Source: Nephromyces sp. MM_2019
Taxonomy: Eukaryota > Apicomplexa > Aconoidasida > Nephromycida
Direction of reading: 5' to 3'
Assembly (NCBI GenBank): GCA_015657535.1
Contig: JADHZB010000262.1
Location: forward strand, 1 to 64,000
DNA length: 64,000 bases
Positions within the stretch are counted from its first letter, which is position 1; the number at the start of each line of letters is the position of its first letter. The notes below the pieces were generated by a model. That model made no database searches. It worked only from the letters and a program-made list of their open reading frames with translations, and was not told the origin of the DNA. Below, piece by piece: positions 20,513 through 33,956 of this stretch. The position numbers and the translations under genes were made by a program.

Positions 20513-23500
20513 ATAAGCACTAACGGCAAAATGATTTCCTTTATAGATAAGATTCAGCTACTTATTTAATCTTTAGAAATATAATCAATTATCATGGTTG
20601 ATTTATAAACTGGATTAAAATGTTAACAAATTAAACACCTTCAACGACCATTTACAATTTCGCCATATATCTAACAATTTGACTTCCTTAAAACCAATAC
20701 CAGAATTAATATCTCAAACCAAAGTGTCACTTATATTTGATGATTTTCGTATAGCATATACATTAACTGTTTCTTTTAGGCACCTACATGCCTAATCCCT
20801 ATTATTTTTAACTTAACATATGGCAGTCACTGTAAATTTTTATCTCACGACTCCAATTTATGCATCTTAAGTATTTGCATACTATTATCCCCACTTAAAC
20901 ACCAAGATAACAAAAAATTTTACCCAACTATAGATCATTAATACAAAAGTAAAGATATTGATCTAATATCTTGACACCTACCACGAAAATTTTTTCACAA
21001 TTACCACTTTTAACACTGTTGAACAAGAATTATGTTTTATTATCTTCAACTTCTACCTTTAGAAAACTAGTTGACTATTTTGCAATGTAATATTCTACCC
21101 AGATTTCGCCATAGACATAAACTCAGAAATCCATTGCACCTTACGAATTTTTGTGTGCTGAAACCTATTTTTTAACCTTCAAGATTTGAACATGATCAGC
21201 ATCTCATAAACTAAATCAACTGGCTCCAGATTTCACTTCACTTAATATTATCATTAGAGTTTATGAATCAAGCAAGACATTTGTTTATTTAGCCACTGAA
21301 TATATCTAATTTTTTTTTAAGTTTTAGCATATTATTTTACTATATACAATTTTTTACATAAGCACTGCGTCTAAGACTTTATTGACCTTACTCAGGAACA
21401 CAATCTACTCAAACTTTTATCTCTTTAGTTTTGATATAAGTTTAAACATACAAGCCTCTTAATTTTTATCACTACTGAATAATATTTTTAGAATTTAATG
21501 TGATTTATTTTGTTCCAACAATATAACGAGAAGCACCAATAACAACATTTTTACTATTGCTTATTGTATAGCATTTTTACAATACCACTACAACAGAAAC
21601 TATGATTTTTATCGACTATAATTATGACAAAGGTAACTTTAAATTATTCATGCTAAATATTTGCTATAAATAAATACATTATCATTATTTAAACTATACA
21701 CTTCCCTATTAAAGGCCTCCCTCCATATTAATTTGAAAATATTTTTAATTACACATTAGAAGAAACCAAAAGTTAAAACCTCGTGCACATCCATCTATAA
21801 TAAGCAGTATTTAACCTACTTTTCAACACAAAATTTGAACTAATTTTTTTCAAATTTTGAAAACGAAAATGAATTCCTTAAATATTAGCAACACTTTCGA
21901 TTACATTACAAATATCGCACACTCATTACATTCAGGAATAATTAAACAATTTACGTGTAATAAAATATGTGTAAAAATACATATAGGTGGATGTGTATGT
22001 TAACGGATTACGGGCTCTTTAAGCTTTGGACATCAAAAAACAAGGCAAATTTTTTCACTAGGATCCTATCTCCTTATGAATCTTTGATAGTATTTCCTTA
22101 AGTATTAACACGCAATTAATATTGTAGGATAAAAACATTACTTTTTTTAATACTTTATCAACAAGTTCTTCTTACTATTCTTATTATTTTAGGGATTAGC
22201 AAATTGTTCAAACATCATAGGAGATATCATTTATTAAACACCAGGTAACTTTGACCTTCACATTAAATTTATAACCTAAAAAGGGCAGTACATCGCCTAA
22301 AAAAATATTTTTTATAATTTGTCGAGTTATAATGTAGTATACATTACTGTGTGTTTTGTTAATATAAGTTTCATCATTGAATATTTAACTCGATTATTAT
22401 AGATAAAAATGATAGGTATTCTTTCAAAGGTAAAATAATAAATCTTATTTGAAATAGCTAATTCATAGATTGAAATCGAAATCGGCTTTAATTAAAAGTG
22501 AAAAATTGTGCTGTTTTAAAATTAAGTTTTCGCAGCACCTAATCATAACATAATTTTGACAACCATACTTGTAATTTGTTGATATCAAAGATTACTACAA
22601 ATACTTCATTTACATAGACAAGGTAAAAAATTTTAGTGTTAAAATAGGTACATTATAGATGATTCAGAATTTTAACCGATAAATCAATGCAATTGAAAAC
22701 TTTCAAAATATTTTGTATATATCAAATCCTAAAGACTACACAACAGATATATCATACAAAAGCTATTGGAAAATTTATATAACTTGACATTAGAAGGACA
22801 TTCATAGATGAATAATTATCTAATAAAGTAATTATTAAACTTTTAATAGAAAGGTGAGACTAAAGTTTAAAAAAATTGATCAATCACAGTATAAATTTTA
22901 AAATGCTTTCACTAGTATATGAGTTTCGTTATGTTAAAAAATACTTAACATATATAGATCAAAAATCTAAACTACACCTAACAAGGACAGCAATGAGCAA
23001 GCATCAACTATAATTAAATCATTAATTTACATATCAGATATCGTTGAAAAAAGAAAACAGGAACAAGAAGGTTTAGATGAGGAGTAACAGACACACAACG
23101 CAAATTCATTTGTACAGTTTTTTTACTTCTATTTACTAAGTGTGTTGTAAGTTTAAACTAGTGAGCCATGTACTTTATCCTCTTAACCCAACAACAATAT
23201 ATAAATGATTACTGATTCACGTAGTACGAAGAATTAGAAAAATTTTGATATATATAATTACAAACATTTTTCTGCATTTAACTTAAGTTTTATTTATAAA
23301 ATCAGATTCTTGATTTTAATAAACTTGTTACTTCTGATTAGAGCATTGTATGTGTTAAAGAATAAAATAAAAATTTATTATAAAAAAATAACAAACTCCG
23401 GAGCCAAATACATGTGATATGACAATTTATTAAGCATTTCCAGGTATCGCTTATAATTATATTTACACATCTGAATTTTATATTGTATAGTGAAGTTATA

Positions 23501-24356
23501 TATTATAATTAAACTAGTGAAACCATGTTTATTAAATAACTTTCGATTTCGATTAAAACAGCCTAGAGATTTTAGAACAACTTTGTTCTATTTTGCTTAA
23601 GCAACCAAAAAGATAAAATATGTATAATATATAATGTATGAATAGTAAGCACATCACTTAATTTTGGAAAAAATATGATATTTCTATATTTTTCATGACC
23701 TTGTACACTCTTTTTCAATTCCAAATGTATATATATAATTCAAAGGTTTAACGAAAAGGTACTCCATTATATCCTCGAGGAAAAATCAACACATATTTAA
23801 AGTTACACTTTACCTTTCAAGAATAATTTACCCCAGGTAAATTTATCAAATATATTTGTAGTGTTACTATTGGTTTATTTAAGATACTTTTGATTATTTT
23901 CATTAATCTAATTAGCCTTATGATTAAGATGACAACAACAACTCTGATAGATGATAAGGACATAATTAGATTCATTTTATTATTAGAAACTTGATCGTAT
24001 CTATAACGCACCTTATTTATGCATTACATCAATGATAGTTCAGTTTTAATTGTTTTTACAAGTATGTCATGCTATCTGTAAATTAAAGTAAAGTTTTTTT
24101 TATAACATGTTAATATTTATTATTTGGTATAATTTATTAGCCAGAATTAAAAATTTGTCGTGATAAAACTATTTCGAAAGATTTCCCAATTTTTTTTTAT
24201 ATTTATAAATATAGTGCAATAAGTTACATAAACTCTTGTGGTCATAAACTTAAACTTTAATTTGTTTACAGTCCATTTATTTTGACTCTAGGTTTATAAT
24301 TTTTACAGCAACATTTATAAACCCATAAACCCTGCCCTAAGCAAAATTCACCGAAG
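20513..24356. other. Long intergenic region between ENT paralogues 2 and 3
   Basis: About 3.8 kb without a supportable gene. The first 1.5 kb is visibly richer in C than G on the plus strand, as though it continued the sense strand of the upstream gene. The minus-strand frame at 23817-24011 is a hydrophobic low-complexity translation that I do not accept. Confidence 0.6.
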
Positions 24357-25667
24357 ATGCAGAGTAACTACAAGGATGCATCGAATGCATCTCCTGAAGT
24401 TGACAAGAAAATAATTAATTTTTGCAAGTATACATTCACTTTAATGGGTATTTGTGGCTTTTTATCATGGAATGTTTTTACACATATCGCTAATTTAATG
24501 TCGACGGAGATTTATGGAGACTCCAATATCGGTGATTCTATGCTATTAATTTTTGAGGCAGCTCCATTTACGGCTATGTTAACACTTACTTATATTGGAG
24601 GTATTCGTCCAATACTTTTATGCTTAAATCTCGTATTTGGAGCTGTATGCAGTATGGCTCTTGCTTTACAAGTTGCTTTTACAGTAAGCCCTACCAATAT
24701 TGATCACATTTTTCTTTATCTCACAGCTGCCCTGTTAGGTTTATCTATGGGTGCAACTCTTACTTTAGGTTACTCTTTATCTTCAATCACACATCCTATT
24801 GTTTTCACTGGTCATTTTTCACTAGGCCAAAGCCTGGGTCAAATTTCTTCATTCACTGCTTTTCTATTGGGAAATGAATTCTTTTGGCCACAAATTACAG
24901 AATCTTATTGTATCAATTCACTTAAAAAGACTATTTTATTTCTTTTTTCTACATCCGCAATACTACATCTCATAGGGTCTGCTTCAATGTATCTACTTTA
25001 TAAAAAGCCTTGGTACTTTGAATGTGTAAAGGCTGCAAAAATTACTTCCACTCCTGAAGAAGCAGACAACTCAAAAATTAATGAAATGAATGAAATAAAT
25101 ACCAACGAAAGCAAAAATATAGATTATTCGACTATTGTAGACACGAGACCACCTCGAAAACTTAAGTATTTATTAAAGGATGCATCGTTGACTTTAGCTT
25201 CTGCATTTTTGTGGGGAAGCATATTCTTTTTTCTATATCCTCTCATAGTACCCTACGAGTGGACGGGATCAGATTTTAAGCACAATCTCATTGGTGTATA
25301 TCAACTTACTGATGTCATTGTGAGATACACAGTGAATTATTTTAGTGACCGATTCTCCGCTAGCTACAAAGTAATATTTATTTGCATGGCATTTCGTGCA
25401 CTATTTATACCGCCTGGTTTATTGCCAATGTTATTAAAGTCAAGCTTTTTCAACACAACCCTATATCAAATTTTTTACATTTGCATATTTGCCGCTGTTA
25501 ATGGATCCCTACATATATTGGTATTGATGAAAGCACCGCTCTGTGTAACGAGAGTTAAAGAGAGGGGTAAAATTGGTGTCTACTGTTCTTTCGTTATACA
25601 GTTTGGTATCACATGTGGAATATTCGCTTCTAAGCTATTAAAAATTATTCTTGATAGTATTACATGA
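24357..25667 (+). CDS. Equilibrative nucleoside transporter family protein, paralogue 3
   Basis: Intronless, 436 residues, ENT topology. TM1 has LSWN, TM7 has FLYPLIVPYEW and TM10 has AAVNGS followed by RVKERGKIGVY. TM8 reads TDVIVRY, so the glycine of the family D..GR motif is replaced by Val; the other paralogues keep it. The inter-TM6/7 loop is Asn/Glu-rich (residues about 235-265). The loss of the glycine may mean altered substrate or relaxed constraint. The gene is otherwise intact, with full-length frame and the same C-terminal end as its neighbours. Confidence 0.86.
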   Translation: MQSNYKDASNASPEVDKKIINFCKYTFTLMGICGFLSWNVFTHIANLMSTEIYGDSNIGDSMLLIFEAAPFTAMLTLTYIGGIRPILLCLNLVFGAVCSMALALQVAFTVSPTNIDHIFLYLTAALLGLSMGATLTLGYSLSSITHPIVFTGHFSLGQSLGQISSFTAFLLGNEFFWPQITESYCINSLKKTILFLFSTSAILHLIGSASMYLLYKKPWYFECVKAAKITSTPEEADNSKINEMNEINTNESKNIDYSTIVDTRPPRKLKYLLKDASLTLASAFLWGSIFFFLYPLIVPYEWTGSDFKHNLIGVYQLTDVIVRYTVNYFSDRFSASYKVIFICMAFRALFIPPGLLPMLLKSSFFNTTLYQIFYICIFAAVNGSLHILVLMKAPLCVTRVKERGKIGVYCSFVIQFGITCGIFASKLLKIILDSIT

Positions 25668-27465
25668 TATTAAATTATACCTATGACTTGAATACAAAGC
25701 ATATAAAGTGAAAGTACAACTAAAGTGTCTCTAAAGCACCAAATGAAAATTTTTATCCAACACAATATAGAATTAAGTTTTAAAGAACTGATATTTCACC
25801 CCAGGCTAAATCTCCTTGACTTAAGCCACTATTGAATAAATAAATGTATGCGAAACTGTGAATATTTTCCTTGTTTTATCAAAGCTGTAAGAGATTTAAG
25901 CTACAATTTAGGATTTCTGCTCAAAATTTGATATAAGAACTACTCTGCTTTCACACTGGTAAAAATAAAAACACTAATAAAATAAAGATCTCTTTACATC
26001 TATAAAACAACTCCTGGACTAGAACTCCAAAGCCTGCAAATATAAAAAATAATTCTATCAATTTTTTATACAAACCATTCATAACACTTTGAAATTTGAT
26101 ATTTAACATAACTTTTAGCCAATTCTTTAGATAACATTCACTCCCTAAACCAAATTATTTTATTATTATAGGATAAATACTAAAGGGAAAAGTCTCATTA
26201 GCTAACTTTTTGCCAGCCCGAAATGACTGTCATGTAATGTTTGTATAATCCACATCTAGCCCTTGAATTTATTATTTACTAAAGATTTTCATATTTTCAT
26301 ATACATATATTTATTCATTAGAATTCACGAAATGATATTATCTTAACATTTTATATAGCCAGCCGAGCAAAAGGTATACAACTCTTATAAGGAGACAAAA
26401 GTCATAAGTAAATAATGATTAGCAAATAAGTTACCTACCATTAAGAGCTGGTTATTCATATTTATTATCCTTATCTAATACCTGAATTCTTGAAATATTT
26501 TCTATCACTTGCAGTCGTTTAAGTGAAATTATTTCTGTTTTTTTTGTCAAGACTCTTTGGGGTATCTGTCCTCATTCTCCCTTATCAAACCATTTTAATA
26601 CTTTTATATCAATTGTAAACTCCTGAGCCCTTTTTAAAATTTTTATGTTTTTAACAGTTCTCATTTTGAGCCCTTTTTTTCATAAGCTTGGCTTAAACAC
26701 GCTGGACTTTATTCAATTTCACAACAATGCTAATTTATAAATAATTAAAATTAAAAGTCACTGCCATTTCGAATAGCCACATTGATAAGGACAAGTATTT
26801 ATCAAATCGTTTTCATAATAATTACATAGAATTTTTAATTTAATTTGTTTTTCTCAGTATAATTTATTTCAAGTTTGATAAGTTTTCGATAACGTGAAAG
26901 TGCTCAGGTTTATATCAAAGTTATGTTTATACAAGAATTGTACCATATTTTATATCCTTATTTCTAATGTGTAAGTGAGGTGCAAAATCGAGTTTTATTA
27001 AATTTGCGTAGTGTGATGCTAAGCAGGTTGATTGTTTCAGCGATTTTAATAGAATGAAAACCAAATAACTAATTCTGTCAAGTATATATCATCAACGTAA
27101 CGTTGTGGAATAAAAAATCGAGAATGAGTGCTATTGGTTTGAAATTGTAAACGTTTGAATGCAACTAATACCTAGGACGTCCAAGCACTAGCAAAATTGC
27201 AAGGCTAATTTTAAAATTACAGTAAGGTGAATATGACGATTGCCTGTCACTTATATACATATATTAAATCAATTTAAAGAACCAAATTACCTAAAAAGTA
27301 AGTGCATAACACTCTAAAAGAAAATTATCAATATCTTAGCTCACACAAGATGATAATTATCTCCTTATCGTAACATTATAACAATTACTATTAACATAAA
27401 AACAACATATGTAATCTAACATCAGGAATAATCTTTAAACTCTGATTAATTATTATTTGTAAACT
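25668..27465. other. Intergenic region between ENT paralogues 3 and 4
   Basis: About 1.8 kb, AT-rich, C-biased on the plus strand in its first part. No gene seen. Confidence 0.65.
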
Positions 27466-28806
27466 TTGGGAATAGCTATGGATGGACTCCCACAATATGA
27501 AGAACGATCTTCTTCGACTCCATTACTCGAACTAAAGCCAAAACCAAAAGACAAGCTTTTCTTTGCACTCATTTACACCTCCTTTGGAATGATGTATGCT
27601 TTTCCATGGAACAGTTTAATTAACGTCCTACATATATTGTGTGTAGAACTATATGATGATGATAGTTTAGCGGATAACTTATTAGTAATTAATGAAATCT
27701 TAGCGTTAGCTGTTGTGATCTATTTTTCATTTTACAATAGCGTACTGCCTCGTATCTTTCAAGCATCAACTTTAATATATGGCATCGATTTATTAGGTAT
27801 ACTTTTTATATTTTTGTTCGTTTCAAAAGATTCTGTCTTTCTAAGACCTTTATTATACATATGTATAACAATATTTGGTACATGCTTGGGCGTCGTATGT
27901 ACCATAGGTTTTGTCTTTGCAAGCATGATGCCAGAAACTTACACGGGATATGTTTCTTTAGGATCTGGCATAGCTGGCTTTGTTAGTTTTTTTTTTTTTT
28001 TTATAGCAGATAAAACATTGTGGATAAGAGGAAGCGACAACGCTAATTCACAAATACTTAAGACTATTTGCTTTTTATTTGCTTTCCCAATTGGATTATC
28101 TATTATAATTTTTATTGCATTGTTCTTTTTATATAATAATCTGGTATTTAAGGACCAAATGAGAAAATATTACTTCAGAGAAACAAGTCCAGAAAAGTCA
28201 GATGATGATTTAACAATTGTTAATAACAATAAAGATAATGTAGCTTATAATGTGAAGACCACTGAAGTACCCTTGGAAATGAAGGAATCTAGAGGAATAA
28301 GAGCTATTTGGTGTGATTCATGGCAACAACTTATAACTATACTTGTTACCTCATGGTTAGGCTTATTTTTATTTCCAATTATTGGACCTTACATGTGGGA
28401 TGATTCCTATGTTAACGATTTACAAGTTGGCATTTATCAATTTGGCGATTTTTTTGGAAGATATATGTATAACAACTTCAAATTTTTACGAGTTCCTCGA
28501 AGTCACATAATATATTATGGGTTTTTTCGCCTGCTTTTTGTTGTATTATTTACTATGCCTATATTCATAGATATTGTCAATAATAAAGTTTTCTTGATTC
28601 TTATAATGATTAGTTTTGCCTTTTCTAATGGAGCGGTTGTTGTTCAATCAATGACCTATGCACCTGAATCAGTAGATAGAATTAAAGAAAAAAGCAAAAT
28701 TGGAACTTTTATACCTGTTGGCTCACAGATAATGTTCACAATAGGCATGTCCTCTGCTAAGGGATATAAACTTGCTGTAGAAGCCATTAAAAACAAATTT
28801 TTTTGA
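27466..28806 (+). CDS. Equilibrative nucleoside transporter family protein, paralogue 4
   Basis: Intronless, 446 residues. Motifs: AFPWNSLIN in TM1, LFLFPIIGPYMW in TM7, FGDFFGRY in TM8 (D..GR kept), FSNGA in TM10 and RIKEKSKIGTF after it. A coding run of 16 T at about 27987-28002 encodes successive Phe residues in a membrane segment. It closes the run of three adjacent, same-strand ENT genes. Tandem duplication followed by marked divergence is the likely origin. Confidence 0.87.
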   Translation: MGIAMDGLPQYEERSSSTPLLELKPKPKDKLFFALIYTSFGMMYAFPWNSLINVLHILCVELYDDDSLADNLLVINEILALAVVIYFSFYNSVLPRIFQASTLIYGIDLLGILFIFLFVSKDSVFLRPLLYICITIFGTCLGVVCTIGFVFASMMPETYTGYVSLGSGIAGFVSFFFFFIADKTLWIRGSDNANSQILKTICFLFAFPIGLSIIIFIALFFLYNNLVFKDQMRKYYFRETSPEKSDDDLTIVNNNKDNVAYNVKTTEVPLEMKESRGIRAIWCDSWQQLITILVTSWLGLFLFPIIGPYMWDDSYVNDLQVGIYQFGDFFGRYMYNNFKFLRVPRSHIIYYGFFRLLFVVLFTMPIFIDIVNNKVFLILIMISFAFSNGAVVVQSMTYAPESVDRIKEKSKIGTFIPVGSQIMFTIGMSSAKGYKLAVEAIKNKFF

Positions 28807-31800
28807 TAATTTTTTTGTCAATTTGATTTTTAAAAAATTCTTATGAATAAGGAAATTCATCTTCAATATATTTTTTGAAAAATTCATTAACAATTTGTTG
28901 CAGTATTAAAAAACATTCAATAATTCCGCTTGCAACTATAAAATCTATGATATGAATTAGTTATTATATATACCTTTTCAGTTATACCATATTCTCATAA
29001 TTTTACAACATTAGTGAAGATATTTCTTCCAAATACCTTCGAAAATTTAATTCAACTTTCTCTTTATTCAAACATTCGATTCATTGATTTAGTGATTATA
29101 AAAATGTTTTCAAAGTTTTAAAAAATTATGGCTAAAACAATCCAGATTTAAGTCTAGTTTTTATTTAAGGATATTTTTGTTTCTGTATGCAGTATGATAT
29201 ATTTTTATTGTTGCTGTTTATAATCCATATTGTTTCTGCAAATTAGTAAAAGTTTCATGTCAAGTACAAGGCATGCACACTTTTAAAGAAAATAAATTCT
29301 GTTAGTTTGGGATACCTGTGTAATTTATGGGCCTAGCATCAATTTTGCATTCCACACTGATGTCTATGTTAGGATACAATGTCGGAATTATGAATTACTT
29401 AGTGTAATAGCATTTACAGGAGTCCATATTGGTAACAGTATTATCACAAGTGTTCAGTGATTGCTGTTATGTTTTAAGATTCCCCACATACACACAATTT
29501 GAATCCCAATGATATAAGATTTGAATTCGTCTAATATCTCATTCATTCAAAGAAGTGGTACAATTTTTATACAAGTTTCCATGAATTTGTTTCCAAGAAC
29601 TCCTCTCACATAACCCTGTTATTTCTGATCTTGAAAACTCTGTATTCAGCAATTATCGATCTTAACACCAGTAGAACAATGAAATTTTCTATAGAAATTT
29701 TTATTCTAACCGAAAAATGCTTACATTAGAGAAATAAGAGTTACTCGAATGGTATTCCGTACGAATATTTTTGCTCAGTTATTAAATACTACTTTCATAC
29801 TTATACCTTTGCTTAACACAACCTACACAAAAAATTATATACCAATAGCTCCACTTGTTGTACAATCGATGCTTTTGAGTGCTACTAAAGGTAAGTCGTT
29901 GTGATTCAGTCTTAAATTCTGCGTGACCATCACTAAAGTAGGTATTTTATGTGTATAACTATTCTGTTAATTCCTCGGTTAGGATCCTAAAATGATTCGT
30001 TCCCTCCTCAAAACTAAATTGAAAAAACTTCTAAAATCCTTACTAATTTTTTTTCCATTAGAATTATATTAATTTCACACATAGAATCAGTATCGATCAG
30101 CTCGATAGTTGGAATTCGATTTGGGCAGATAGAAACATAACAGAGGGACCATTCATCACTAAAATGAGATCATTCACATTTCGACATATAATTATCCTTG
30201 GCACTATTTACATAATTTCTACTTTTAGCATTTTGCCTTATATTCCTGGCTAATATTTATGCTGCTAATTTTCTTTTGAAATATTGACTTAGCTGTATTT
30301 ATTTTAACTCATTATCGACTTTATTTTGCCCTTTAACTCTTAAACACATTTGGTCACTTTTAAATTTTTTTGCAAACTCAAACAATACCTGTTAAGAATT
30401 AAAAAGTCAGCATCCTTGTATTTTATAATTTTTTATCATATGATGTTTTAGAAAGCTTTGGAATTAAAAAATCAAGCTGAAAGTTTTAGATAGATTTACA
30501 ATTTAGCAATTAAGGTGTTCCATCTTAGGTTGAGTGTACATGATTCACGTATGTTTTAGTACTCAATTAGTTCTTTTTTTTAATTATGTGTATTAGCTTG
30601 TACTTTGTTTTAGAACTTTATAACAATGCTATTAGAGTTTATTTGGGATATTAAATTGTCACCTAAACGTTGGTTCAAATCACACATTCATATTGTAGCT
30701 CAATTGTTTGCATTAGTGGATGAATTTCTAGAGACAATCTCACTACTACAAAAAGTGCTTCTCCTACGCATACAAAGGAGTTTTTGAGCATTTGAGAACA
30801 ACATATTCAAAGTTGAATCGGATCCAAATATAAGCGGCCTTAAGGATGCTCCCTAATTTTTGAGGCTGAAAAAAATTATTTTTTCAATGCAATAGGTCAG
30901 GAAATTGCCAATACATCTTAGCTATTTACAGCAAGAATGCTTTATTTTTAATTTATTAGGAGCTAAAATTCATATTGTACTTAAATAAGATTTTTCACAC
31001 AATTGACACATATTTAATTAAGCAAGCAAGCAAATGACACTGCTTTGAACTCCCAAATCTAAGAAAATTCGCAATATTCTATCTTAAGAGAAATTTGTGG
31101 TGCTTTCCAAAATTATAAGCATGTTATGTCCATTTATTTTAAAGTTATTCCTGTTTTACATGTAAAGTAAGTCACATCATAACCAACCAATGCTATATTA
31201 TTATGCTATGATAGACTTTTTATGGTTTTTATATCTACATAAACTAGGTTTTCAAATAGTCAAATTAGGTTGCTTCATATTATAAGAAAAAAAAAAGCTG
31301 TATAAATTCAAATTTACTCAATTTAATCTCCAAGAACAGAGCAAATGATTTTATAATTTTAACAATTAAATAACAAACTTACATATGACATAGCTAGTAA
31401 AGTAAACAAAGCCAGACAAGGTACCCTTCGCTTCATTCTATGACTTAAACAAATACCTTGTAGCAGTGATAGGTTATGGTTAACACTCTTAAATTAGCTA
31501 AATATTAAGGCAAACATAGAAAACCTTTTTTTAGAAAAAAAAAATTATCAATAAAAAAACCGAAACTAAGATTAAGACCTTCAGTTCATTTCATGGTAGA
31601 AAAATTCATTTAATAGTAAAATTTCATTGCTGATGTTTCAATTTTTTCTTTAAGCGTATAGGGCATCAAATTCAAAAATTATTTTGATTAAAACAACAGA
31701 TTTTTTCAAGCTATTTTATTCCATAAATTCAACTCCTCTTAACGATTGAAAAGAGACTACGAAGATTATACATGTAACAAAATTGTATCTAAATCCCACT

Positions 31801-33956
31801 GCTCTATAAACAATTAACTATATGAATCGTATCACCATAATTCTGCTTTAAAATTGAATAAAAATTGCTTGAAAATACATTAGTTTTAAAAAACCGGAAA
31901 TTCAAGCACCCTTATAGGTTTTGCTTTTCAGTATTTGAAGGTAAAGCACAAACTATAGTTTTATATGTTTTAGGATGTAGAAAACTTTTTATTGAAATAT
32001 ATTCATCGCAGTTTGTGAAGGAATTTAGGTGGTCATATCTCAAAGTTAATAAATTAATATCAGAAATCTGGACCAATGAATGCAGAACCTTCAGAATATA
32101 TTTTTATTACTCAGAGTTTTATGCCTTGTAAGAGCTGGTGGATTGAAAAGTAATAGTTTATCTCTGGCCAAATTCAGATAATCTGATCTGTGCAATATGA
32201 TTTTCTTTTTTACAGTAATGTTGTAGCTCAGATCTTACATAAAAATGTCTGTCAGGTAAAAATAATTGGAAATTTCTACCCAAAACTATAATAATGTTAT
32301 TTATTAAATTGGAACTAAAACTAAGAAAATTTGGGCCTGTGTTTTTCATACAAAAAATTCTCGAGTTAATGTAACAGTTCTAGGAAGAAATAGCACTATT
32401 AAAACAAAAACCTAAAAGAATCATATATGCATATTCAATTTGATAAATTCTTAAATTTTTCTAGGACGATGCATTGATTCAAATATTTAAATGGCAATCA
32501 CATGGCTCCATAGTGTTGATTTTTAAAGTCAATTTTTTGAGAGCATGGTACGTTGTTAATAAAATAAAGTATTTATTGATCATAAAATAGAATTGTATAT
32601 TAATAGTATCAAAAAAAATTAGTTTTGAGCATAAAAAAAATTGTCAGAGTTTAAGAGCTGAGAGAGTGTTTTTCAGGAGAATTTTCACCATAGTGAGGAC
32701 AAAATTATAAGTGGCTATGTATGCAGTTTAAGAAAACAAAATATACTTAAGGTACCTCGAGTTAATAGTATGGAGTATAATAAAGTCACTCTAGTAAGGG
32801 AATTCATTGATATACACAAGGCAGTTACTGTCCACACAATCAGACAGTACTTTCACCACATGCACAAATAAACAGTCGTTTAAATGTACGATTGATCACC
32901 TTTTCTTTGTATATCCAAAAAATAGACTCAGATGCTTAGCAAGCATTTTCCTACCCACAAAGAGTGTATAGATATGATCTTTAATTAATTTCAACCAAAT
33001 ACAAAAACACTTAATGCTAAAGAGTTTGAATACAACACAGCTGTGAGAGCTAAATTATGCTGTAATACAGTCTATTAAATCAATCACATTTTTGACATTT
33101 TGCAAAAGCAAGGCTTGTTTTGTGAAATTGTAAAGCCGTAATTCTAGCATGTATCTACAGCTGAAGTAAATTAAAAAAAAATCCATAGAATAAAACTCTG
33201 TCATAAAAAACGTTTAACTCTTCCAAGCTGGTAATAGAAACAATTGGATTTCAATTTTGCAAAAAATTACTCAACTTTGCTTTGCTCTATCATTCTAAAA
33301 TTATTCACTTTTACCTTGGCCACGGTGAGATTGCACTAATGAAAAATTTTCTTTGTAATGCTATTTGTTATACTAAGAAGGATTTCCATGCTGATTGTTA
33401 AAGTTAAGTGAAATATTCAATAAATATTGAGTCTAATACTTTAATACCTTCTTAATCTTAATTTAATCCAAATTACCCAATTTTTAAAAATTTGAAAAAT
33501 AAATTGAACATCTCTACATCTGTTTATTAATTATTTCGATTTTTTTTTCACGTTTCTATGCAACTCTTTGTGTAAAATATTTGTTAGATTCCAAGTGTAA
33601 AAATTTTCTTGAAGATTTTATTTACAAAAGTTTTTTCTATCGAAATTCATTTTGTAGCCTTTATCCAAAAATTTTAATAATTAAAAATTTTATTATAGAA
33701 TTTAGATAGCTTAATCTTTTTACTTTATTTCTAACATTCTTCACTTTTGAATACACTTGTCATAATTAAATTTAGACGTCCTGAGAATAGAAGTCTTATA
33801 GAGATCAAAACAGAAAAAAAAAGTCATCACGTATCACTTAATCACTACAATTACTTGAAATTTTCAAGGCTCAAATTTCTTTCTAATTTGAGAAGAAAAT
33901 CAGTGAATATTTTGAAGGGAGAAAAAAGTATAATTGAAAAGATCTCGAAGAGCTAA
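28807..33956. other. Long gene-poor stretch
   Basis: About 5 kb. Frames at 31865-32131 and 33747-33956 lack family likeness and have the composition of translated AT-rich DNA. A short open stretch at 29749-29890 ends in a strong GTAAGT donor (listed separately). The first 1.2 kb is C-biased on the plus strand, as after the other ENT genes. Confidence 0.5.
29749..29890 (+). other. Possible orphan 5' exon with hydrophobic leader
   Basis: An ATG opens 47 codons, hydrophobic (MVFRTNIFAQLLNTTFILIP and onward), and runs into G/GTAAGT, a consensus donor in phase 1. I found no matching downstream exon. It may be a signal-peptide exon of an unrecognised gene, an ENT fragment or chance. Confidence 0.2.

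Noticed and set aside
29749..29890. Fifth ENT paralogue fragment
   Set aside because: It is hydrophobic and contains VVQSM as in ENT 4, but the spacing and the NG motif do not fit, so I left it as a possible unassigned exon.
30660..30700. GGTTCAAATC resembling a tRNA T-arm
   Set aside because: No acceptor-stem pairing or cloverleaf could be formed around it.
31865..32131. 88-residue plus-strand frame
   Set aside because: Composition of translated AT-rich DNA, no motif, no splice partners.
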